Source of the DNA: Brachypodius melanocephalos
Lineage: Eukaryota; Chordata; Aves; Passeriformes; Pycnonotidae
Assembly (NCBI GenBank): GCA_013398615.1
Contig: VZSR01003807.1
Coordinates: forward strand, 10,605,816 to 10,669,815
Reading direction: 5' to 3'
Length of the DNA: 64,000 nucleotides
The notes under the pieces were generated by a model, which was not told the origin of the DNA, searched no databases, and worked only from the letters and a program-made list of their open reading frames with translations. A program made the position numbers and the translations under genes. Below are positions 1-12,800 of this stretch, in pieces (the first letter of the stretch is position 1; each line of letters opens with the position of its first letter).

Positions 1-3000
1 GAACCTGCCCACAGCATCCAGTTTTGCCCTGTGCTTTCTATCTGATAACAGGAGAGCAAGCTGCCAGTAACTGCACCAAGTAAAAATCCCTGAACAGCCT
101 CAAGGCTCTGATGATTTACTAAAACCTTTAACAACACAGTTTATGCTTCTGTATATTTTTCCTATCGCTGCTGCAACTGTGATTTATATAAGGAGTGCCT
201 GTGCCCACTTTGGAGATACAGTCTTATGTTGTGCAATCACTTCCGAGCTGTTCTGCACGCTGAGTGCTTTGATGAATAATACTTCACACAGAGACATTCC
301 CAGCAAGCACAGAATTCGGGAGGGAGAGGAAAAACCCAGCCCTGTCTATTACTAAAATTGTTTCTGTTCTCTGGTGAAGGTAACCACCAGTTTGTGTGCA
401 GTGGCATTTTTTCTTTGCACACTTCAGAGAGGCCTTGGTGGCTGTAGGCTACTGTGTCCTGCCCTTTCCCAAACCCACAACAAAAGGATGCTTTGCTAGC
501 ACCCATATCTATAATACTAAAGGTCCCATTTTACATGCCAGTTTAAAATAACCATTGGCATAACATGAGTGTATTTAAAGTCCCTGCAATGTGTTTAACT
601 GAAAGAAGTTGGTGATGTGATTGACAATCACTACTAATAGGCTTTACCTGTGCCAAAATTTCTGTTTGAACAGGCAGAGTGCCTGCACTAAACTGACAGC
701 TTGAAGGCCATGGGAAAGTTTGATTAACTTCCTACAGATATTTGATCAGTGGCTGTGGAGGTTAAGGCTCCATATACTAGGAGCTTTGTAGAAACTCTTT
801 CCTTCTTTTATTATCTTTGCAGGGTCTTCTTACATATATAGCCTGAATAAAGTAATCTTGGTAAAGATGCAACTTAATCCTTGTAATCTCCAGATTTTCT
901 AATCTTCAAAAAAACCTCGATAGTGTTACCTCTTTCAACGACTCTTCCTTTGAAGACGCCACTTATGTCTTCAACTGTTTCACACTCTTATTTTGTGTTG
1001 AGTTAGTCTGTTCCCTAAAACATTAAGATTTATCATTCACTCCTTTCTTCTTACCATCTCCAAACTAGTAGTAGTGGCTGATGATAGTAATTATTAATAG
1101 TGGCATGTTGTTGTTATTGAAAAGAATTAATCTTTTGTTGTGATTTTCACCTTTTAGGTAAAATCTGAATCTCAGACCAAGAGTGAAAATGCTTTTAATT
1201 TTCCTAGGCTTTGGGGGTTCTTTCATAGTGATTGTCATAAGCAGATGATTAGATATTAAGTTATGACTGTAGAACTATGTATAAGACACAAGGAAGTTTT
1301 CCTAGTGGGGTGTTAAATTAAATTCAACATCAGATGCTACTGTGTGTGGTATTTAAGGCTGGTCAGGAAACAAGAATTCAGTTTTGGTAAATCATATAAA
1401 GATTTCTAGGCTAGGTTTTGTCCCACACTGGAGAAATCTCAGATCTTTTAAAGCTGTTGGAATGGGAAAGTAAACGTGGATTTCCTATATCCCTGAGCTG
1501 TGAGAACCAGACTGTAAAATCAACCTCCTAAAATATTAGGTTGGTGTTGTCTCATTTTATCTGAGAACTGACTGGCCAGTTGGTTCTCCTGGGAGGAGAG
1601 ACATCACCATACTCCAGTATTAGTCAGAGCTGGCAAGAGAAATCTCCTGCTTCAATTTTTCTCAGAATTTTTCTGGGAAGTCAATTAGGAAGTGATTTGG
1701 TCTCTGATTCTTCTGCAATTTAGATGAGTGTTCTCATGGTATCTTTGTCTCTAAAATCTTGAAGAGTAGTCTTGGTCTAACTACTGGTAATAATTGTCTT
1801 TTCCATAATGACAGGCAGAAAAAGTGTTTCCACCATGAGGGATGGAAATGTGGATATTAATATGTATTTTCCACCGTGTCAAGGAAATCTTAGCCTCTCT
1901 TCTCTGTTCCTCCCCCTTGGTTTCCCTCGTCCTTACAATTTGCAAGCTTGCATTGAAACTGCAGCTTCCTGAAAACCAGTGTGATTTTCATGTGGGTGAC
2001 AAAGTTTACACAGAACTTATTGAAAACAAATAATTTGATAGAATTCGCTGCTGTGACTACAAGGTACATTAAACAATTTTTTTAAATCCTTGAATCTAAA
2101 AACGTTATTGGACAAAGTAGAGTAATTTAGAGTGATTTATTTCTCTCAGTACTAATTTTTCTGTGTTATCTTCTTTTAAGAAATACCCTCTTGATATGCA
2201 CAATGCTGGACAAATGCCTTTCATTAATCAGAATTTTTTAGAGGCATTCTGAAGGTGAGAAAACTATTGTAATAATACTAAATGCCATTATATAGTATGA
2301 GCCCACAAAACCTAGTCAAGAAAAACAGATCATTATTCAGTTACAAGAGAGAAAAATCCTATGAATTTGCTGTATAATAGTTACAGATCATGTGTCTATT
2401 TTATTTTTATACCTCATGAGATAGGAAAATTGATCAACTATTTGCTGCTAAATTATTTTATTTTCTCAATATATAAGAATACCAATTCCTTCCAGTTCCT
2501 GATTTGTGAACTATGAAGAAGCTACAAGAGAAATACTTTCTCTAAAGGCCCTTGGATTAAGCACTTCTCAGTCTAAATATTTTTTGGCTCTTTGCCATTC
2601 ACTGGCTTTATCAATCATTTGCACTTATACAGTACTTTGTAAACACTATTAAAATTATGTCTTGCCTCATTCCTGTGTGAAAGGTAAATATCATGCCATA
2701 TTCATTAGAAAATGTGGATACTAGAAAGAACAGAGTTAACCAGTAAACTTTATTATACATATTTGTGTTTTTTCCCTCAGTTTTGTATTTTTGCAGAGAA
2801 CAGGATTGCCATGTCATTTATTTAACAGATGTGTTTACCCCTAGAGATTGAACCTGTTCTACATTCGTAGCAATGTATATAACTATACAGTCACAGCTTG
2901 ATGACTCTCAATTTATGTTGGTATAATCCATTTGAAATTATAATGCCATGACAGGCCGTGTTCCTCAGCTTCTGCCTGGAACATAGTTAGCATTCCTGCA

Positions 3001-5890
3001 GCAACCTTCTAAAGTACCCTGATCACTCAAGGGTATTAAAGTAATGGTATTGCCCATTGAAAAACGAAACATGGGTGTTAGCACAGGGCTCCTGGGTTGG
3101 AACCTGTTACTTGCTCGTGTTGGCAATTTATATGCAATGTCAGAACTGCCCACTGTTAAGTTATTTAAATTATATAATAGTCTTTGTAAGATATGCACAG
3201 AGAGAATGGGAGAGAGCATGCTATAAACATATATATGTGTATATATAGTGGAACATCTGCTGCACATTCAGGTTTATGCTTTTCTTCATATACATTGAAA
3301 GACATTTTTACCCAGAGATTGCATTCTGGAATCAGTATGTCACAAAAAGCAAGATTTAGTTTTTTGAAGTTTATTCTTAAAAACTTCTAAGAATTGGTGA
3401 AGAAATGTTTTTCCCCCTGCCACACAAATTCTGTTTTCTGGGCCGTGTTGAAAGTGGTGTGAGAAAGGTGTCAAAAGTAAAAGATGGGATCGCACAATGT
3501 GGTTGCACTCTGTCTTCATCCCTGAATCCCATGCTGATCCTTGCCAAGACACTGGAGAAGGCTTTTCCCTCCTGCCCCTCTAAGCCCATGTTCAGCCCTT
3601 GCTCCCTACATGCCTACTGGTCCCAGGTTCGTGCCGGTGCTTCCGATGAAAAAAGGGAGCTTAGCCTAAGCTGCAGGGGAGATGAGTCAGTTACTTTCAG
3701 GTGCAGGACAAACAAAGGCTTTACTTAAGGAATTTTCCCAGTTTTTCACTTGGCAGCAGCTTTCTGCCTTTGGGAAGGTTGAAGAGGCTCAGCCAAGACC
3801 ACTCATGTTTTGTAAGTTATGCATTTTTCTGTTGCTGTGGATTTCTCTCATATTCAAAGCATGTTTGCTGGACTGCCTCTGTTACCAAGAACTTTAAAAG
3901 CATAAGTGCTGGGAATGAGGAAATAAGACAGGAGAAAACATCTGATGCCAGATCAGAATTCTTTTTTTACAGTTGTCACTGCTGTGTTTGACCTGCTAAA
4001 TTGAATACTAAAATGGGGCCAGGTAGGTCAGAAGTCCTGTCTTGAATTTCTGACTTCTGATTTAGAAGAAATGGTAGCAACCCTCTCAGTCAAATTCACA
4101 ATAACAATTCCATTAAGTAAAGGATCAAGACCTCTTTTCTTTAACCTGCCAGCCATTTATCTTGGAATAAGTGGTAATTACTAGCCAAGATCTGAAAAGC
4201 ATTGCTTATAATTTTCCCCCTCTGGCATTGAAAGTTTTTTCCATCTTCTCCCCAGCAAGCAAACTCTTTGGGTAATATATATTTTTATTATTTTTATTAG
4301 TATACATTTAGTAGCACTACTATCTGCCTATGGCAGGTTTTTTGATGTACGACAGTGTAGATAAGTTATCTCAATTGCTATCTACAACATAATTAATTCC
4401 CAGACAGGATTGAAAAAGAGGACTATTTGAACCTAGTATCATTTAAGTTGAGTGCTATGATTCAGTTTTAGTGCTTGATTTATATAAAAATATTATGAAA
4501 TGATCATTAATTTTGCTAAGAAAAAGAAAACCAATGAGGAAAACCATGATGTCTTATTTTCAAGTCCAGCAGTTTATTTTGAGTTCTGCCAGCAAGCTCA
4601 AAAGTAGTTGATCATAGACCTCTAACAGTGAGTATTCTGATCTTCCTGTAAAATTTGATGTTCCTGCATATTTCTTGCAGTATAATAAACTTCATTCTTC
4701 TCAGCCATCAAGGCCTCTTCCACATTCCCAACTGCAATGAAGATATTTATGATACAGGCTATCATTCTTCATGCCCTACACATAAAGTGTTGAAAAAGTA
4801 TTTTTTTCCTTTCAGTGTTTATTTTTTAAGTGAGCCACCCAGTCCACAGTGACCTTACAGAATAGACAATTGAAATTCCACCCTATTTATTTCCTGGGAG
4901 TTCCTTTCTCCTGTTCACACACAAGACCAGAAAACATATACAGAAGTAAAATATGACCTTTATGGGGTACTTTTTTAAAAAGCATTTTAAAAAGAAAATC
5001 CCCTCCAGAGTTTTGCAGTACTTCAGGGAACATTTTTATCTCTTTGGAAAGGAAATAATGCCAGTGAGGTTGTGTCATCCGTGCTACAAGGTAGATGAGA
5101 CAGGCCTGAAGTAAACTCAGATGAGAGGAAAATGCAAGCTGAGCAAAACACCTGACTGCTCCATGAGAAAGGAACTACTTTCCCAGTTCTTATGCGGATA
5201 ATGACAATTGGCATCTGCCAATCAATTCGTTCATATCTCAAACAGGTAAGATTCTTGAGATGAAGCTGCAAACAAAAGGAGAAGTTTTCAACAGGAGTGA
5301 AGACCATGAGGGTGAGGTACAAGTCTTGTGGAAGGGTGCAAGTGCAGCTGTGGAGACAGGGAAGTCTCTCTTCACCCAGTATCGCTGCAGTAAGGGTAGA
5401 AAGCATGAAGCCACAAACTTCATGAGTTCAGCTGCCTTCCTGATCCAACCAGCAAAATCTGTTTTTCCAGGTGTTAGAATCTGTGGTTAAATACAGTGGC
5501 AATTACCCCATGAGTAATTATCTTACGTATGAAAAAAAAAATGTATCAAAATTGATTTTGCATCTATTTAATGCACAGATCATACATCCTATGAAAGTAA
5601 ATGAGCAAGTACAAGGAGGGGGTGATTCTAAAAGTGAATACAGAAAGGCAGAAGCACTTGCCTGTATGTGTGGGTCAGTTACTCTGCCAGAAATCCAATG
5701 AAATATGCTTTTATCTTTGATAAGGTGTTTTATAACTTCCTCTTGCATGTATCTCTGATATTATTCTCTTATATATTCTGTCTGGAACACCACTTTCATT
5801 ATTTTCCTATCACTTTATTGACATGTGTAACACGCACTATTGCTTTGTCATGCATTACCCAGAGCACTACAATTGGACTTACAGCTGTTT
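1..5890. other. Unique AT-rich DNA, no gene recognised
   Basis: All six frames are broken into pieces of about 127 codons or less, with no recognisable domain, and overlapping frames on opposite strands look like chance openings. The stretch 3405-3991 is open in all three plus frames in succession (up to 107 codons), but codon content and composition suggest nothing protein-like. CpG is sparse and there is no CpG-island-like promoter. I see no CR1, LTR or SINE sequence. Short AT-rich patches occur around 3224-3250 and 4280-4310. Confidence 0.7.
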
Positions 5891-5939
5891 AGTCCATGGA
5901 TAAATTTGACTCAGCTGGATGTGGGCAAACTAGGAGTGA

Positions 5940-5966
5940 ATCATACTTATTTTGAATAAGTATGAT
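5940..5966. repeat. Perfect inverted repeat (12-bp arms, 3-nt loop)
   Basis: The left arm ATCATACTTATT (5940-5951) and the right arm AATAAGTATGAT (5955-5966) are exact reverse complements around the spacer TTG. The hairpin is AT-rich and so only modestly stable. It could be a chance palindrome, a cruciform-prone site or a scar of a small inverted duplication. Nothing nearby suggests a terminator or a microRNA, since the arms are too short for a typical precursor. Confidence 0.85.
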
Positions 5967-6397
5967 ACAGTATATTTGATCTTAAAACTGGCTATTAACT
6001 AAAATGAATAATATTCTCCAGACATATGGTTAGAGAGGGAGGGTTACATTTGAGAATATGTGGAGGGGAAATTGCATGAACAAATTTTATAATTGGCAAT
6101 AGGATTTCAGTATTTATTGCCCCAACAGCATTTAAATAGCAACAATAATTTCAAAACCCACATTGACTAATTGCATTGAAAGTGTAAAGAGTGAGTTTTC
6201 AAAATTATCCATTCCTCTGCTTTCAGATTTGGATTAATAGATCATGGGTCATGTGCAGTATTTTCCAAATTCAGATAGCAAACCATCATATATTTCTTCT
6301 ATTTCATGGCAATTGATAACTTTTAACTGGCTGTGTAACTTTGGAGCAGATCTGTTCCAAATAACAGAATCTGCTTAATTCCCATGGTATCACTTAA

Positions 6398-6524
6398 GCC
6401 CTGATCTTGCAATCACATTTGCACAGATGGACTCCTGCACCCAGACCGAGCCCACATATGCCAAAGAGGCTCCAGACAATGAAGGCATTGGCTCATGGAA
6501 ATCCAATTGCAAGATCAAGACCCT
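6398..6524. repeat. Possible relic of an ancient palindromic MITE-like element
   Basis: Exact 12-bp inverted arms TGATCTTGCAAT (6402-6413) and ATTGCAAGATCA (6506-6517) are separated by 92 bp. Outside them, CCC-type bases continue the symmetry imperfectly. The segment inside holds GACTCCTGCACCCAGA and, further right, a degraded TGAAG..CATTGG. This pattern resembles old palindromic non-autonomous repeats of reptiles and birds whose centre reads like TGAAGTCAATGGG and whose ends read like CCTGATCCTGCAA. The resemblance is from memory and the family name is unknown to me. The inverted repeat is observed; the transposon origin is inferred. Confidence 0.4.
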
Positions 6525-7003
6525 AATTCCCTTTAGTTTTGTCTCTTCCTAATGAGAGCTGTCAATTACTTATAGTAATTAGGTGGGCAATGGATGTTAA
6601 TAGGACAAAATTTTAAATACTGTACTTCAAAATTATATGAATAAATCATACAAATTTTTTGCCTGTCTTTTACCATATGTCCTCCTTTAAATCTCTGTCA
6701 TTTGTTTTATATGTGTTTAAAAAATGAACACATAATATAGAAGCACCACAGTTGACTTTGAAGAACTTTAAATATGAGGTGAAACTTTTCAATAACAGTG
6801 ACAAAAGAGAAATTTTAGAAAAGAATGGAATTGTTTGATTTCAGTAGAAAGTTATGGATTTACTCTTTGGGATGCTCCATTATGTTATTTATTTTTTTAT
6901 GTTGTTAGTACTCACTTATGAAGCATAAGTTCCTACAATAAATGGCTTTTAATTTCCATGTAAGAGGGAATGAGATTGCAATGCTTATTTTGGTTATAAG
7001 GGC

Positions 7004-7072
7004 ATGATTCACCCTTATGTTCCTTATGTTTAAAGTTGGAGTAATATATTTACATCAGTAGAAATCTGATGG
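7004..7072 (+). repeat. Possible half of an ancient palindromic repeat
   Basis: The words TGATTCACCCTTATG, then GTTGGAGTAA, then TTTACATCAG occur in the order and spacing I associate with an old sauropsid palindromic repeat, in which a TGATTCTC..TTACAC end is followed by GGAGTAACTCC near the centre. The mirror half is not clear. This is a weak call from recalled similarity and it may be chance. Confidence 0.25.
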
Positions 7073-7339
7073 GATATCTTTCATTTCCTCATAAGACAGA
7101 CATCATGCAAACAGTTGTCAGTAAAATGTGGATTTTAATCCATTTTCCTGAATTTAATGAAACCTTATGCAAATGACATATTATAATATGCATGGTTAGT
7201 ATGCTGGGCATTGGATGTCCACTATGGAGAAAACAAGCTTAAGTTAAGCAGATATGCCTCCACACTGCAGAATGCTCAGTTGCCAGATCGGGTCAGTGCT
7301 AGGAAATTACAGGTTCCAGTATTTTAAATAGAGTCTTTG

Positions 7340-7600
7340 CAGAGAGCACCATTAAATAACTGCACAGATCTGTTCATTTCTCCAAGCAGAGGCAATAATT
7401 GGTAGCTCCTGTCATTAGGCACAAACACTGTGTTCCTCCAAGAATAGCCCAGTGTGATTAGCTCTCAGTGGATCAGCTGTTCCTTCACCGGCTCTCGAGT
7501 GGCTTTTCTTCTATGAGCATTTGCAGATAAAGCCACTGTAACTGAGCACAGCTGATGAGTCACTCACTGAGTTCTGTACATCTGTTCCAAAACACTTCAT
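7340..7600. promoter_or_regulatory. Candidate conserved non-coding block (unproven)
   Basis: This block is less AT-rich than its surroundings, non-repetitive and non-coding. It is dense in short motifs typical of enhancers: AATAATTGG (7393-7401), AGATAAAG (GATA-like, around 7526), and TGATGAGTCACTCA (AP-1-like TGAGTCA, around 7553-7566). Such clusters are common by chance in AT-rich DNA, so this is only a pointer for conservation analysis. Confidence 0.2.
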
Positions 7601-8820
7601 TGTTTTCTCAAAAAAAAGAACAAACTTCTATTTTTAAGGAAGTCTGGGTTCACAACATTGTTATTAAGGGAAAGCTCAGGAAGACATCTTATAATCTTAG
7701 ACAGTGACATGAAGAACACTCCTGCTGCAGCCCAACAGTAAGACTTAGTCTAAAAATGCTTTTTTGACTTTGTTTTTCTATCTGTTGGCTTTTTTTTCTC
7801 TTACCTAAATGCAGAATTCAAACTGTGTTTTCCTTCCTAAATCACATTTTGTTTCTAGGGATTAGGGGTGATTCAAAAGTTGTTGAATGCAGAATGCAGC
7901 TGGAGTGCTCATCTAGTTCGTGTACAATGAGGACTCTTAGCACTTCTGCCCATTTTTGAATGGTCTTTTGAAATGCAGTATTTCAGCAGGCTATTTAGTT
8001 TACACTTCTTCAAATAACCATAGATACACACACCTAAACAATCAAGAGTATAAGTGTTCATTTAAAAATAGCCAATTGGGCATCTCTGCACTATTGGGAA
8101 GTCACAAAGGATAATAAAAATGTATACTGGAGCTAAAGCATGTACTGTGTACATGTACTTATGTACCTCTAATTAAAATTATTAATTAGAATGGATAAAT
8201 TTAGATACGGCTACTGGTGTTCCATAACACAATACTCCAACTTGAAGCTCTGTTGGCTAGAACTTAAATGTTTCCAGCTTGTTTAATATTGACTTAGCAA
8301 CCATCAGAAGAACTTTACTGCTTACAAATGCAATCATTGGTTTGAATATTTGCTTAACTCTTAGACACTAATGTCAACTTTATGATTGCTAACTCAGTAG
8401 TTGGATAGGATCAAAATCTGAGAACTGAGAACTGAGGAAATAAAACTCACCAGCCAGAAAAACTGGAGTGTAATTGATTCTGCCTTTGAGCTGGGAAATA
8501 GACTTCTTGACTTCACAAAGTTTGTACTGCTTTGCAAAGATCAGATTCTCAAATGCTAAACCTTAACACTTTTGCAAGCAGTAGAATTTTAATTTTCACA
8601 GTGAATGTATTATGAATTTATGAGGTTTTTAGGACAGCAACCAAGGCAAACTTGCTTGGTAAAATGATATAAGTGAGCATACAGACAGAAGTGTTGCTAG
8701 TTAACAGCATTCTTTGGAATAATTATTAAAAATCCCACAACTGTAGATGTTTTCTAAGAGATCAAACCGTGTGAAAGGGAAATGATAATGGTGGAATTCA
8801 GAATTGGTCTGAAGAGTTGA

Positions 8821-9127
8821 ATGGAGATCAATATCTAAATGGGACCTACAAAAAAGGTGCAGAGTGACTTTTTACAAGGGCAAGTTGTGATAGGACAAGC
8901 TTTTTCAGCTTAAAACTGAAAGAGGGTAAGAAAGAAGGAAATTAGGAAAAAAATCTTTACTGTGATAGGCAGCAGGTTGTCCAGTAAAGTTGTTGGGAAT
9001 GCTCAAGGCCAGGTTGGGTGGGGCTTTGAGCAACCTGGTCTAGTGGAAGGTGTCCCTGCCCATGACAGGATGTTGGAAATAAGCGATCATTAAGGGCCCT
9101 TCCAGCCCAAACCATTCTGTGATTCTA
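8821..9127 (+). mobile_element. CR1 LINE, 3'-terminal fragment
   Basis: The segment follows the avian CR1 3' end in order: GACTTTTTACAAGGGCAAG (8868-8886), GTGATAGGACAAG, AAACTGAAAGAGGGTA, a block with TCTTTACTGTGA, then AAGGCCAGGTTGG, GAGCAACCTGGTCTAGTGGA, GGTGTCCCTGCCCATGACAG, CCCTTCCAGCCCAAACCATT and the terminal GTGATTCT. Compared with the remembered consensus, the middle (around 8965-9000) has small deletions. CR1 elements are non-LTR retrotransposons that insert as 5'-truncated copies. This one keeps only untranslated 3' sequence and the last part of the ORF2 region, so it is dead. There is no poly(A) tail, as expected for CR1. It is diverged by many substitutions and is therefore old. 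Confidence 0.95.
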
Positions 9128-9870
9128 CATTTGCATCTCTTGAAGGGAGATCTTGTTTGCAACACAGAGTTATAGGCATAGTGAGGAGAGGAGTCTTATT
9201 CTTCCTCTTTGAAGCTTAAAGTAGAAAATAATATTTTGTTTGAAATACTGCAAGAATCAGAAAATTTCTATTTGAAAATGTCCCTTGGGCTTTCAGTTAT
9301 GTCTTTGGTCTGCTGCACTTATGCACCAGTAATGCAAGAGTCCATAAGGTTTCTCAGGAAGGATGGTGAACATCATCTGCCTCTTCAGTTTCTTTCAAGG
9401 TAAGGATGTAATAAAATCTCATAAACAGACTCATTACCAAATAAAAGCTGACCTTTTAAACCCCACTGTCCATACAGGGAGGCCATTGAGTGTTCTTGTA
9501 GTCTTCTTAAAGCTGGAAGATAACATGCTTAATTTTATTCATGGATCAATGTCCTTGTGTCGACATTGTCCTTTACCTTAAATAGTTGACCATCTTTATA
9601 CGGTTCTGCATTGTAGCCATGGGCCTGTTCAGTATTTGCTTTATTCAGATAGAGAGTTCAAGCTTTTTAATCTTATTTGTTTAGTTTTTCTTCTCATAGA
9701 ATTAATCTTTTTTCTTCTGAAATCAGAACATGCTGCTCCAGTTTGTAACCTTCACAACACTTCTCACATAGCATTCAGTGATTTCCCAGGTTCCTTGTAT
9801 ACTGAAAATAGTAAATGTGGTGTTCATATTGTTGTTGTTGAAAGTGAGAATGCAGGGTTGTTTGTTTCAG

Positions 9871-9890
9871 TATCTCCAGGTATCTCCAGG
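9871..9890. repeat. 10-bp tandem duplication
   Basis: TATCTCCAGG occurs twice head to tail. This is probably replication slippage. Confidence 0.9.
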
Positions 9891-12800
9891 TTTTGTTTTT
9901 GCATTATAAAACCTTCAGCACTGAGGTAGTGTTTTGAGATGTAACACCTTGGTCAGCTTGGCACTCCCACAGCTCTGTATAGTTGAGGAAAACAGTCTGA
10001 AGTTGCAGTAAAAAATGAGATGTTATTGGTGCCTTTCTGTCAGAAAAAGGAACCTTGGAATTCTTCCCCTTCCTGGATTGTCTTTCACCTTTCACAGCCC
10101 AGACTTTGCACACTGCAAACTTTGTATTGCTAATCTGTGTAATCTTAGGGAAAAACACATGTTGACAGGTAGAGAAACTATTAAGCCCAGTTGGCCAAGT
10201 ATCCACTCATCTTATTGTAGTTTCAAAGGAAAACAAGGCTTACACATCTGTGCTCTGTGTGTGGGTACATGTATGTGGCACACTCACATCTCAAAGCTGT
10301 GTGCCCACTTGTTTTTCACTCCTACATAACAACTTTTGCATTAGTTTCCCGATTCTAACCAAATTTTACCAAAGGGTAAAGCTTACAGATTATGAAGTTC
10401 CTGTAGGATTTTGGGTAAGTAGGTAAGGGGCTTATAGGTGGGTATCAATTCCCTTCCAACTATGGGAAAAAACTGCACTGTGAATTCAGCCTTTATGAGA
10501 CACCAAAGACCCCATGCTCTGGAGAAGTACTTTATGAATGCTCTACCTTGGAAAAGTTCCAGTAATAGGTTATATCTTAGACTCTGACGTTCATAAGAAA
10601 TCTAGTTTCCTTTGTCTTGGAGCTCAGGGACCCACTTTGTAAACTGTGTTAGAATTAACCAAAACTGTCTGTCGTAAGTATTTGACTTAAGTATTCTGCT
10701 TTCTCATCATCTAGATGTGTCTCCCTTGTGTTCTTCTAAACACTTACTATTTGTTAGTCTGAGTGATCAATCACAATACATCTAATGCTTATTAAAAATC
10801 ACAACTTCCACATCTGGCTGCTTGCCTTTGCACCTGATGATTTCTCTGGAGAAACTGTATAAATTAAAGACAGCAAATAAAGGGTATTGTAGAAGTAAAG
10901 GCATCACAAATGTACTCAAAATACTTTTAGTTCAGAGGAAAAAAATGTATGGTCTTTACACTTGGGGTTTAGCTGAGGATTTATTTAAGAAGCCAGAAGA
11001 GAGCTGACAATAGCGTAAAAGGAACGGTAAAAAAAAGGAGTCACAATTGTACAGTAGGAACAGAGAAGTAAAAATGAATAAAACTCTCAATCAAACTCAT
11101 GAGTTTTTGTAGCTCAGGAGAATTCTGTGGTCGTATCCATTCCCCCAGGCTTGGTCATTAGCAAATTTTTTACTTGTGAAAACTGTGTAAGATTGTATTG
11201 TGGCTGTGGTAAAGTGCAAGGCACAGAAGAAGGGAAGGGAGACTTTTAGATCAGCTAGAAAGCACAAATGGTGCTCTGTGTGCTAGTAATTTTTTACAAA
11301 TATCTGAACTGTCATTACTGAAAACTTTCTTCTGTCAGAGAATTTCTGTATCTCTAACTTCTCCCACCACTTTTTGTGCTTTTCTTAGAGAAAGGAACGA
11401 AAGATCAAATAAACAAACAGCTCTATCTATGAAATTTTATTTGCACTGATGTTAATTGGGCAGGGATTTGGGGTTTTGCTCACTGGTTGTAACTCTTGCT
11501 GTCTCGTGTGGTTTTGCTTTTCATATTTTTCTTAATAAGCTCTTTATTTTACTGGAACCCAGCCACTGGGAAGGTTGAAGTGCCTGTTAAGGCTGAGTTG
11601 TGCAAAATGAACTGAGTACTGACTTTTTAATGCTTCCTATAGAATTCAAAGCTATTGTAGAAGAATATTTATATATTTTATTTTTTCTAGTACATGAGCC
11701 CATCCTGTAGAAGTCTTCCTTTGGAAATGTACTATTCCATAAAATCTCTCTATCTTCCACCTCTCTATGGCCCCTATCCCAGCTGTATATATATGTTTTG
11801 CTAAAATTTTCATCAAATGTAGAAACATCCTGGAATCTGAAGACCAAAAACAAGTACGTGATGAATGTGATTTTGAGAGAAAACTGTTTATTTATTTAGA
11901 GATAAATTATCTTTTTATTTTCTTCCCAAGAATACTTCTTGGTCCTAAAAGAGATTGGAACAGAATGTCACTCACAGCCACTTGCCTGATATATTTTTGC
12001 TGTTGAATAAGGAGTGATTTGTTATGGTTCCAGTGAAAGACCTTCAGCAGGAATTGTACTCCAGCTGCAGGAATGAAGCAGGGAGACAAATTCCCTATTT
12101 TGCATGGTCTTGTCCATGTCTGAAGAAGAGAGACACCTATTCCTATAAAGCAGTGTCAAATCTAAAAATAGCCAGGACTAGGAAGCAAAAGAAAGCTTTG
12201 CTTACTGCATTCATGCATCAGTGAACCAGTGCATGGCCCATATTTATTTAATAGTTTTTCTTACCTTTACATGATTCATTTCTGTTCTTTTATCTCCAAC
12301 AATGTTATTTTGTTTTATGAATTAAATCAGGAGACATGTTTAAGATGACAGAAAATTTGTTTTTAAAAAAGTTTTTCTTCCCCTTCTCAGTTTTGAAGAA
12401 CTTGTCTTCAAAACTCAGCCTTCCTGTCATATTCAGGATAGCACTATTGTGTCCTTTGTCTGAGATTCTGATAAGCATTTGTTGCCTGGTTGAACACAAA
12501 GACAGAACTCTTCTACAACCCCTAATGGTATTCTGGTGTCTATTTTTGTGATGTCTTTGATTTCCATGTGAATCTGAGCTTGTGATGAGCTATGTGCCTT
12601 CTCAAAGCCTGTGCCCAACCCATAGGAATATGTTCTTGGACACCAGTGTGATACCAAGACTCAGTAACTTGAATATATTTCTGTTGCTGTTCCAATCCCA
12701 TTTGTCCAATCAGTGTCCAGTAATGTGTAAATTGTGAAAAATGCAGTTGTTAAAGTGGTACTGACTACCAACATTAGTTTTATGCTGAAACCTCAACCTT

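Larger units (their letters stand above)
5891..8820. other. Unique AT-rich DNA with possible ancient repeat relics
   Basis: No frame of 60 codons or more exists here on either strand, so protein coding is very unlikely apart from a small exon I cannot see. The stretch holds a perfect hairpin at 5940-5966, two weak inverted-repeat relics (6398-6524, 7004-7072) and a non-repetitive block at 7340-7600 that looks like conserved non-coding DNA. No promoter or CpG cluster was seen. Confidence 0.65.
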
